Positions 41,001 to 53,000 of a stretch of DNA of 64,000 nucleotides are shown piece after piece. Source of the DNA: Agrypnia vestita. Its lineage: Eukaryota; Arthropoda; Insecta; Trichoptera; Phryganeidae. A model generated the notes under the pieces. It was given only the letters and a program-made list of their open reading frames with translations, was not told where the DNA came from and did not search any database. Numbering within the stretch: the first letter of the stretch is position 1; the number at the start of each line of letters is the position of its first letter. The translations under genes and the position numbers were made by a program. The DNA lies in the NCBI GenBank assembly GCA_016648135.1, contig JADDOH010011089.1, forward strand, positions 1 to 64,000, read 5' to 3'.

Positions 41001-44000
41001 CTTGGCGTATTGAAAGTCAGCCCTTTGAAGATGGCTGACCAAGACAGCCAAGTGATTCAAATCTAACCTAACCTAACCTAACCAAACATCACAAATTCAT
41101 CAATACTCAATTCAACTAAATGATTACACGACATTCAGTCATCTGGTTAAACGTTGCGCTCAATGACTTGGCTAGTTGTCCTTCAGCCATTTCATTGGAT
41201 GCCGGCGTTTTATGAATGGCTTAGGCATCCAATTACCTGGCTAATTTAACGAGATGGCTCGACAAATACATAAACAAATTCAGTATCTAACACATCGTAT
41301 AATTCTTTCTGTTATTGCTTGTTGTAGCATTCTAAAACATTCTTAGAGATATTCTATTTCTAATCACTGATAATCTGATTCTAAAAAGCAACTAAAAAGA
41401 TGTTTGTTTCTCTCCATCAAAAATTAAGTACAACGTACAGCTGTCTCTAATAACCACTCAATGCCTATTATATGTGAAAGGATGTTGACTTCTTCTCTTA
41501 GAATATTCAAAGTCTAATACGGATTTGTTTTCGTAACTAATTTTGGATAAATAACTAAGGTTATTACAAATTCTTACGATCATTGACATCGGCAGTATAT
41601 TAATTAATATTGTCACGGGACGTGGCTTCGGGAGGCAAATGAAAACACTGGAAATTAATTTAGTTTAATCTATTACCAAAGAAAGTCCTGGACACAAATT
41701 AAATTGTACTACCATTCTTAATTTTTAAAGTCGCTAAATGTCTTCCGAATATTCCATACTTATTATGGAATTGTTCCTTAATTTTCACTTATTAACGCTG
41801 TCTCTATTGCTTAGATCACTTTTGATAAACTCCGTTCAATATTCGCTTGTAGAAACTATTCACCCCAGTATCCTTTATTCACTTGCGCTGGACACTTACT
41901 GATCTCACAGATCTCACTGATCACATTGATTCGCTCGGTAGTATCATGGAGATGTCGTCTTGTTAACGTCACAAACTGAATTGCCTGAGCCCACGTCGCT
42001 CGACTCCTTATATAGTGAAAATTCCCTCGAAAGGTTTATTCCAGAGGTAATGACAAAACATGTGGAACGTTCCACATTATTCTGCATAGTCTGTTACTAT
42101 GAAATGGAAAATCGTGGAATCCTCTAGAGAGATAACGCGGTCACGGAGGAGTGACTCTGGATTGCATGCGTAACAGTCTGCGGTTCCTGTTGACTGAGCG
42201 CCATCGCGTGACGCCGTTATTTATTTTCAGCACTCAGTAGGTACCCAGTGTCGCTACAATATCAAACATGTAAATGAAGAAATTATGACACCATTTCAGT
42301 GAAGAGCTGCCCCGGAGTGTGCGTGGCTGATCGGATAGCGGAGTATTGCGAGGCTTACCTGTCTTCGCCCGACCTGTGCAAATCTGGTCTGCGTTGCTGT
42401 GTGGCGCGTGATGCCTACGGAGACAAGCCTCCGGATACACTTATCATCCCCAACAAGCACGCCCGGCCGGCCAACGCCAGTAAAGCCACCACTGCCAAGC
42501 CCACCACATCTGTAGTGGTAAGAATACTGATACTTCTATGATGCCTGATAATTGTTATACATACACATATGCATTGTTCAATACGTATGCATTGATGCAA
42601 GAAAACATCCTCTTACTTAATTAACTTACCATCACACCATTTTTTCTAAAAGGATAGAATGTCTTATTCTTCTGTACTCTCATATCAATATTTTCCCAAT
42701 TACTTTTCTAAGATGTTCTATTGTGTCTAAGAATGTGTCTTATCCATTAGCGTCTTCAATTTTTGATTATGTCTATTATAAACCTCTTTCTCACAACTTC
42801 CTCATTTGTAAATCTCTTGGTTTAGCTTATTCATTCTAAGCTCCTCTAGAACCACATCTTGAATACTTCCAACCAGTCTCTCAGGATCATTATTCAAGTT
42901 TTTATAGCACTATCCTCCGATGTAGGTTTTCATGATTTGCTTTATCGTCTTTTGTTTATTTAAGATTTAAAGATTTGTTTTTTCCGCAAAAAGCTTATTT
43001 TTGCCTTTAATGAGGTATTATTCTACTTTCTAGGTATTTACAGTTTTCTACTTACTCGTGTTAAAGATGACTTGTGATTTAGTTTTGTATTTTTAGATTT
43101 TAGTTTTTAAATGGTATTGTTAGGGCAACACCAGTGTGTGGACTTGTTGAATATTATTTGTTTATGGTATTTCTGATTAATTCGCTCAAGGGCGACATCT
43201 ATATATACTCGAGGAAGGATTGTGGCATTTTTTTATGCATTTGTTTTATTTTATATCTTTTTTCTGTGGTTTTGCAATATAATAAAGGCTGAGAGGAGAA
43301 GCATCTCTTTCATTTCTCATGTTTTATAAATCATTTTGGTGATATCTGCAACAAAGGGAATATCCCGTTCTGAACCATATGAAGGATCAAATACGCTTTG
43401 TGTGATATGGCTGCGACAAGAGAAGAACACTTCTCTTCAGATCGAAGATCATTGTGCTAAACGAATCAAAGGCTGAACAGGTATTCTTTAAATATTTGAT
43501 TCATTTTACAGTTGTAAAGTATTATTTATTATTGCATAATTAAATAAACAACCACCCTGACATTGATCGCAGCAGCTCACAACCCCGGCCCCCCGGCCTA
43601 AGCAGACCCCGCCCAGTCGCCCCTCGCGGGAGTGCCCTGGGGAGTGTGTGTCCGGCTTGTTTGCCCTCTTCTGCGATGACATTGACTCTGGGGCTGACTG
43701 CCCCGGGGACTCCAGTTGCTGTGTTACCAACACGGTTAGTGAGGGTCCTCCGCCTCCGACAACCACACCCAGACCAACCACCCCTGTAAGTCCATGGAAA
43801 ATTAAATTAAAAACTAAGTCACTTTTTTTGTGCATTTTTAACTTAGAAGAAAATAGTTTGAGCTTGCTATCATGTCTCAGAGATTTCACAGGAAAATTTT
43901 GATATGCATCAATTGTTCAGTCTGTTTTGGGTACAAAATACAACGGATAATTAACAATGCGCTGCATACATAAATCTGTTCCATTATGGGAATTCTAAGA

Positions 44001-47000
44001 CAGGTTCCATCAATTACAATTCTCCTGTTTTCAGTATCCAATATTCTGTGTGCTTGATTGGTTTTATTTTTAACTTTTAACTCTACAACTGGTACAAAAA
44101 TATCCAGGTTTAAAAAATCACATGAAGTGTGATATTCTCATTCAGATGTACAGTGACATCACCGGGAATCAAGCCTGGAACCCCGGCAAAAGAAGCCAGT
44201 GACATGACCACTGGACTCCAAGGGTCGTTATTAAATTGTTATTTAAATATAAAACGATTCTTAAATATGTATCTAACTATAAATGGTTACGGATATTTTA
44301 TACGAACCGTATGTTTTTCCGAGAAACTATTCTCGACGTTTCGTTGAATTCGTATTCAAAGTCATCAGGAGGACGACCTGTACTCGCGGAGGTATATGGC
44401 GGACTGTCCGCCCTGTTCCTCCCTGGATGCAGGTCCTTAATTTTTTAGAAAAACAAAATTCTGTTACGAAAATTGCACATGCTCCGGGCGCTGTTATTGA
44501 TGTTTATTTCCTACTACTGTAACCCGTCAAAAATGATGGATCTTTTACATGTCGGTTACTAAGAAATCAACCTTTAATTAAGGTTTAAAGTTAAATATGT
44601 CTAACGACCGTAATAACAACCTTAACTCTTAAATATGTATTCTTAAAAGTGTATATTCATTTAATCAAACAAAATTTTGTTACAATATAGTATGTATATT
44701 ATTTTAGGGTAAAAAATATACCTTTAAAAATATGTAAAGAATATAAAAAAATTATATTACACAACTGAATATAAATGAGTTCCACATTGAAACAAAACCA
44801 TAAGCACATTGGTCTGCGTGTAGTTTCTCCTCTCTGGCTGATGTTTCGGATCCCATTGTAGGGTCCATCATCAAGGCTGATTTGTTGTATTGTCAAGCAC
44901 AAGGAAGATTCTGAACAGCCGTGAAAACCTGAGAACATTCATAAGGACATTGAATCGGATGTTTTTAAAATTAATTACGTAATGAAAATCATTTCCTAAT
45001 TCTCGATGTAATAGCCCCCTGCACCCCGCTGCCCCGGTTTCTGCTTGCTGAGCATCATGGCAGCCTTCTGCGAGCGGCCCTCTGTACTAGTGCCACACAC
45101 CTCCAACTGCAAGCGGGGCTCCGTGTGCTGCGACAACACTCGGGCGCCTCCTCCGCGGCCGCCTCCCCGTCCCACCACCACCACGCCCACACCCACTCCC
45201 GCTCCACCTCCAGACGGGCGAGAAGAGTGCCCCGGCTCCTGCATAGTATCCTATCTCTCCTTCACCTGCTTCAGTAAGTACAAGCGTACCTGATTATTAT
45301 TTTATTACAAATTTTCATGTCTCTCTTTTCCCTGTTGTTCATTGCCTGTTACTGAAAGTAAAAAGAGAACAACCAAAACCACAATATTTTGAAGGTAAAA
45401 AATGTCTCTTAACATTTCCAGGGAACGCCGAGATGACAGACTTGTTCAAATGCCGCAAGACCGGCACCCAGTGCTGCGCTCCCAAGTGGCGTGTGCACGA
45501 AGCGATGGGCCTCAAGCACGGTCCCGACGGCCCTCAGGTCAACAGCAGGAACGATACGGTCACAGCTCCCACTCCTGTAGCCACCACGCAGCACACCACA
45601 CAACCGTACACTACAGCTTGTAAGAATTACTTACCGGATTGTTATTTAGAAAGAGTTTTCATAAATCAAATGAAGATCATAATGTCTATAAGATTTTAAT
45701 ACAAATATTATAGTAGTCTCTCTCTCTCTCTGTTGGTTGATGTGCTCCTGTGCGAGCATCATGCTTCTAAAGCTTCTGCCGCTTGCCTCTACTCTTCGCT
45801 ATTTAGTGAGAGTCCGATCCATGTACCTTCCATGATATTCAGTAATTTCTTCAGGCCGTCGCCATCTCACCATCAACATGATCAAAATTTTACAAGAATT
45901 TTTTATCCCCATGTTGTGGAGAGCTTTTATTAATACAATTTCTTAAGAATGGGAACATCTCATTGTCCATGTTACTCATATGCGCAGCATAAAATGCTAA
46001 CATTACACAAGTCTATTACGGAATATGATGCAGTAAGCATCAAAAACATTTTAATTTTTAATTAAAGTGTTACAGTATAAACTTAACGCAGTAGTGTTTT
46101 GTTAATTCATTATTTTAGAAAGTTAATTAGGATGCTCTTCTAAAAAGATAATCATTAAAATTTTGATGTACCTATTACCACATAACTAATTGTCCATATT
46201 TTAGCACAATGCAGTGAACACTAGTCTTCTTCTCGTGCCCTGATGTTGGCTATCAAGTTGGCTACGCGGACTTTGTTTACTGCGGCCCGGAACAGCTCCA
46301 CAGTAGACTGGTCAAACCACTGTCTCGAGTTTTTCAGCCGGGAAGTCCTCCTTCTTCCAGGGCCCCGACTTCCGGCAATCTTTCCCTGCATTATGAAATG
46401 CAAGATCTCATATTTCTCTGGATGTCTCATCACATTGAAGTTTTCGGATTTTAAATTTTTATTTATTTTTAAATAGAGGCATTAAATACATGGCATTCGT
46501 GTCACATCAATATTCTTAATATTTTAAAATTAAGCTAAACACTTGTGCTATGAAAAAAGGACTAACTTGCTTTTCTGAAGTGAGATTCGAACCTGCGACC
46601 TTTGGATCATGAGGCGAGAGTCCTAACCACAAGACCAACAAGCTACTCATTGTAACTTATTTTTCTTTATTCATCCGAGCCATAACACCTTCATCCGTAA
46701 CCCTGTCCATCCAGCTCATTTTAAGAATTCTTCTGTAGATCCACATCTCGAATGCCTCAAGTCACCTTATCAGTTCTTCGGTAAGCGTCCATGCTTCCAT
46801 TCCATAGAATAATACTGAAAACACGTAGTATCTGACCATTCGCATTAGTCAGACTTTCATTCACACTAGTCAGACTTTTGTATTTCTTGAGATGGAGCTA
46901 TTATGCCAAATATTAGTCAATAAGTCAATAGTCGTAGAAGACACGACTATACTAATTATCCTTGGGACCTCAGTTTCGCTCCCTATATTTCTTGAGACGG

Positions 47001-50000
47001 GAGTTCCCGGGGAGTAGTCATCAATAGCAATAGTTCTCAAAGTAGATCTTTCTCATGTTTGTTTATTTAAAAAACCAATGCATCTTCTATCAACTGTTTC
47101 TCTTATATAAAATTAAGAAAAATTCTTAAAAATAATTGTATTTTTTAGATCTTGAACAGACTCCCACGTTATCTACAACGTTGCGAACGCCCGTCTACAG
47201 CAAGTACGTGTGCGGAGTGAAAGGCACTTCCAGATCCTCCCGCGGGGACGAGCTTTCCATGAAATCGCTTCAGGAAGCCAGAGAGGAAGGCGAAAAGCTC
47301 GGAGAAAGTTCGCGTCACATCTGGAACAGCAACCGGGCGGGCAGGGTGGTCGGAGGGGAGGATGGCGAACACGGGGAGTGGTGTTGGCAAGTGGCACTCA
47401 TCAACTCGCTGAACCAGTACCTGTGTGGAGCGGCTCTCATTGGCACACAATGGGTGCTCACTGCGGCGCATTGTGTTACAAAGTATGATTTTCTATAATA
47501 TTTATGTAAATGCAAATGCTTTGATTTAGTTCTATATTTCCAAATGTTACTGATCAGTTTTCAAAAACATAGAGTTGGAAAATTTCTGCCACAAAAAAAA
47601 CTTTGCTGAAAATTTTTGAAAAAATTTCTGCCACAAAAAAAGATCTCCCCAGCCTCCAAATACTGTTGAATCATTTACTTTTTTTAGTGGATATTGCTAC
47701 TTCTGATGTTGTTATGTTGTCAAACTTAAATGAGTTAGTAACAACAGTTCGTAGGTATTTATATTTTGGTATGAAATTAATATTGAACACATGGGGAGTC
47801 CGTCACTAATGACAGAAAAACATTTTTTTCTAATTCAGGCACAATAGGTACATAGCTTCTGATATCAAATTAATACTGAACACTGGAGTTTACAATATTC
47901 TTATTACATATATAATGTACAGGGTGTATCAGAGCTAGCAGCAAAAACTTGGTCAGTACATTCATGCCTATGTTATGAGTCTAAAATGTTCGAGCAACTA
48001 TGACCTTATATCAATAGTTATGGAGATATACAGTATCAAAGTTTGCATTTTTTTTCAATATTTCCGACTTGTTTTTTGCAAAAAGTTGAACTATCATTAC
48101 AGTAACTTATATTGATTATGAAAAATTCATTCGCTTCAATACAACTTAAATAAAATGATAAAAATCTTGTAAAAAAAACTTTTTTCAATATTTGCTAGAT
48201 TTTTATCATTTTATTCGACTTGTATTAAAGGGAATGAACTTTTCATAATCGACGTAGGTTAATGTAATGATAGTTCAACTTTTTGCAAAAAATAAGTCAG
48301 AAATATTGGAAAAAAATGCAAATTTTGATACTGCATATCTCCATAACTATTGATATTAATTAAGGTCATAGTTGCTTGAACATTTTAAACTCATAACGTA
48401 GGCAGGAATCTACCAGCCAAGTTTCTGCTGCTAGCTCTGGTACATCCTGTATAATGAGCTTCGGAAAAGTCATTCGTAAACACCTTATTGTTGGCAAGAA
48501 TACAAAATATTCCATAATATAATATAATTTCTCCAATTTTCCAGCATTGTACGTTCGGGTGATGCCATCTACGTGAGGGTGGGCGATCATGACCTGACCC
48601 GCAAGTACGGCTCCCCGGGAGCGCAGACACTACGCGTGGCCACCACCTACATCCACCACAACCACAATAGTCAGACACTAGATAACGACATCGCTCTACT
48701 GAGGCTGCAGGGACAGGCGGAGCTGAAGGGGGGCGTGTGCTTGGTGTGCCTGCCCGCCCGAGGCGTGTCGCACGCGCCCAACAAGCGCTGCACCGTCACG
48801 GGATACGGATACATGGGAGAAGGTTGGGATATGATAACACCACAATAGAAGAATTTTAATAGCATGAGTCTCTGATACCTTTTATTAAATTTAAATATTT
48901 AATTAATGTGTAGACGAGAGCATGTCACGTTTCAATATCTTATTTATTATTCCCACACAGGAGACGCTATCCACAGCGAGACGCCGTCTATTGCGTCTGC
49001 TAAGATGTTGGATGGGAGGAGAGGAAAGGAAAGTATGTAGGAAAATGAAGGAGTAACCTGGTCAATCAAATGTTGTTATTTAACATATTAAAATCACTTT
49101 ATTTCTTCGTCTGTGATCGCAGAAAAATAAACATTTTCAAGTTAATTTAAACAAAATAGTTAACTTCTAAAGAAAATTTTGTATTGAACGCTTGGGGAAT
49201 AGGTACCTAGATTAGATGAGCACATCTTAGCTTAGATGGCGCTTTCGTCCGTCAATGTTATGAAAGCACTTCATTCATGTAACAAAGCTGGGCGACAACA
49301 AAAAAATTGAAATTTTTAATATTTATTATTGTTTTATTTAATTAATATTCAATACTGCTTCCAATTCTCTTGAGAGTATGTATTACATTCTAAATTCATC
49401 TTCTAAAACAGTATTTAATGTTGTTATAATATTTGAGTGGCCCACTGGAAAATAGCAATAATGTGGATACATTTTATTTTTCCTGTTTGTTTGATTTTGA
49501 ATAGAGAATATTTGATTTGTTTACTTATTAATTTAACAAAAAATTCCCAGCAAACTCCAGGGGAAAACATTGTATGTTGCCTAACGGGACTGCTGATCCA
49601 AGCACTATTCAGTGCTGATCGACTAGTGGTATCAAGACGTTGTCTGTAGGGAATGCAAATCGGTTCTGTTTTAAAATCCGGGTTTTTAAGAACGGATTTT
49701 GTTCCAATCTGGATTTTATGGATTAAAATAAAACTACATGAAAATCGAATCAAATGATTTATTTTATTATTTTTATTATTTGGAATTATTCAAATTATAT
49801 AATTAAATACCACAATTGTGGTGTTATTCTTATTAAAATAATCAGTCTGTGACTCGCGTGCTGAGTAACGTTAATTAAATAATCAACAGAAAGAAACTCT
49901 GAAGAACAAAAATAAAGACAAGTAGACTCCTTGTCAAATTATTAAACATAAATTTAAGTAACAAAACAATTTAACTTCACTTAAATCAACATAAAAAAAC

Positions 50001-53000
50001 TATGCCATTTTTTTGAGACATAAAATGTGACCTTAAAAATAACAAGGCATCTAAAATGCTATCGTTTAACCTGCTGCGAATTCGGCTGCACATAATTCCT
50101 GCTGCGGAAAAAGCACGCTCTGATTCAACGCGTGTAAACTCCAGAGCCGATAGACTCGACACTCGAACAGCCGTTTTTTGTTAAAATTTATTATTATTTT
50201 AATAATTTGGATTCGATTTTCAAATCCGAATTTGGAGGTCTAGTAAAAATGTGTGGATATCCGGATTACGGATAATCTGGATTGCATTCCCTAGTTGTCT
50301 GTCTGTGTTTTTTAAGTGTGTTCGTGTTGTGTGTTTTTCATGTCGTGTTTTGTGTTCTTCAGGTTTAAAAAATGGATACATTGCATTTAACGCATAGTGA
50401 CGAGAAGCTCAAACAATAAAAGACATGAAATAAACATTTTTGAATGGAACCTTTTTCATTTTTATTATAATTGATGTATATCTGTTCAAATAAATAATCT
50501 TTCTGTTACCATGTTTACACGCCTTGCGCTTGCACTAAAACTTGAATATTTAAAAAATGTTTTTAATATCTGATACATTCTCTCATATTTGTTTACCTTA
50601 TTAATGTTATTTTGTTCTGCTACGCTATTGCTGCTTTTTCTTAAATATAGTTTCTTAAGTTTAGATTCTGAATTTTTAGGCCAGCGCCACACTACGCCAC
50701 TCATCCGTCGCTGATCTACTGCGGCGAAATGCTACTACATTTCTTTCCATATAATATAACGCTTATAAAACACACTGCGCGGATGATCCGTCAATCAGTT
50801 CGCTTTACCTATTTGACGCAACGTAAGTTCGGCGATGGAATATCGGCGTATTGTGATGCTAACCTTAATATCATTGTAATCTGTAGTGATGGCATTTTAA
50901 TCACACACTAACCGTTTTTTAAGATTTGTATCTGATTGTATTGATGATTATTAACTCGATTTTTCACAATTCGACTGGCAACCATCGGTACTAGACAACA
51001 TCTAAATCTCAGCTGCCAATTATTGATACAATCAGATTTCAAATAACTGCACCATGTGTAACCGGTTAAAATAAGAGTTTGATCACCATTAGTAATCAGT
51101 ATTAATTAGGGATGCATCGATACGCACTTCTGTCAATACGGTACCGATACCATTTCGGACATTGAAGATTTTAAAGGGTGTAAAAAGTTGTGGGTTTAGA
51201 TTAGAAACAGACAAAATTACTTGTATAATATTTATTTAGAATGTTTACTCTATAACGAAATTTTAGAAATTGTAATTTAGAAGGATATTACGTTCGGATT
51301 AGAAATTATTAGGTAATTAAAATTCACATTTATGAGATTTTTATTCGGGAAACACAACATCCTTAAATAATCCAGTGAAAGCCAATTTCATAATTCTGTT
51401 TGGACGAGAACTGCCATTGACTGCCTTTCAGATGCAATAGAATACATTTGGAAACTGAAATATTATTTTGCCATATTTTTCAAATTTGGATATATGTACA
51501 ACATGACTGCGCCAGATAAAACGGAGGATCTGCTTCTCTTGAGATATCTCTCTAGTTCTTCTTCAAGAGAATCAGTGCTCAAAAGAAAGAGAGGCTCATC
51601 TTTTTCAGCCTCTTTAATAATATTTTCAAAAACGCTCCACATCCCACATTTCGTAGATGGCTCAGAACTTGTATTTGGTTGTGGCGTTGTCACAACCACA
51701 AAGAAATTATTTATTTATTTTATTACACACCGAAAGCAACAACTGACAACAAACAATTAACGGAATGAAAACGCGGGGATTCCCCAAGCTTAGATAAATT
51801 GTGCCGCATTTACACATGAACGAATTAAGCGCGAGGATAGCGCGTTTACACATGCTTTATCTATAGTGCGAAATTCAAAATGCATCGGTGTATCGGCAAA
51901 TCAACATCGCAGATTCATATATATTGGAAAACCCACAATATCGCCGATATATCGGTATCGGATGCATTCCTAGTAATAATATCAATTTAGTGATTCAAAT
52001 GTTATTGTTATACAAATCAACATAACGATAATAATAGAAGTGGTGAGCTAACAGTAGTATCCTTACAGCTGGCCCCATCCCCCTGAGAGTGCGCGAAGCA
52101 GAGATTCCAATTGTGAGTGACGCTGAGTGCATCAGGAAAGTGAATGCCGTGACAGAAAAAATCTTCATCCTTCCCGCCAGCAGCTTCTGTGCCGGAGGAG
52201 AAGAAGGGAACGATGCCTGCCAGGTAAATATACTTTACAGACTAACAACATAACTTTTTTTTTTTTGATATAAGTAGATTGAAACCGTGTTAGCAGACCG
52301 CCCAGTGAAGATCAGAAAGATTATTGTCATTGTAAATTAAACGCGTGCTAAACATGAAAAATTAGGCATGAGAAAGTTATCGGCGAGATGCGTGCTGCAT
52401 TTGCTCAGACTAGAAAACAGAAGCGCATGACTTCAGACTGTTTGGATATGTTTAAATACAATCTGAAAAAAAATTATGCGGCGTTTTGTGACTATTGGCG
52501 AAATATGGATCCATCACTATACGCCAGAAAAAAAGAATAGTCAAAACAGCAGACTTAGCTGGCGAACCTGCTCCAAAGACAAAAATGGCCAGAGGGCATG
52601 ACCACCATTTTATTTGGATTCGTCGGTCAACCATCAGTTTCCGACCAACACCGACTATTTGGAGACGGGAAGGACAATCAATCACATGACTAGAATGCAA
52701 CCACTATAAATTGGCGTGCGAGGGAGGGCGTCCCTGTCGCGTAACAGAAGTTGCCAGGGTGTAAATTTATTACACAATACATAATGTAAAGAATTTCCGG
52801 TGACCGGTGTCAGAGCCTTTAATATAAATTTGGCGGGGCAAAACTAAAGAAACAAATCAGTAATGGCGACCGCTCTATCTTCAATCTGTCAAACTGTAAT
52901 ATCGGTCCAGTATTTACTTTTTCAGCTTCGCATAACTTTAATACTTCATTGGCAATTGTTCTTGCACTATCCCAGACTGTTTCGGACATGATAATTCAGT

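Larger units (their letters stand above)
45620..47148. other. mas: mas intron 7
   Basis: It holds a (TC)n run (45719-45731), an A/T-rich part, and a minus-strand LINE with a SINE nested in it (listed separately). Frames at 45733-45933 are not recognised. Confidence 0.6.

Noticed and set aside
44151..44235. Possible extra mas exon ([20 protein letters not shown])
   Set aside because: The wording looks like a mas linker, but the phase does not fit between exons 5 and 6, and no proper donor follows.
45045..45293. Independent small gene over mas exon 6
   Set aside because: The frame is the mas exon itself read into the intron; the cysteine pattern and splice sites place it in mas.
46577..46652. 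tRNA gene on the minus strand
   Set aside because: A- and B-box are present, but acceptor stem and anticodon stem cannot form, and a second decayed copy exists. It is a SINE head.
47169..47488. Long antisense and shifted frames over mas exon 8
   Set aside because: Shadows of the protease-coding exon, which is GC-rich and conserved.
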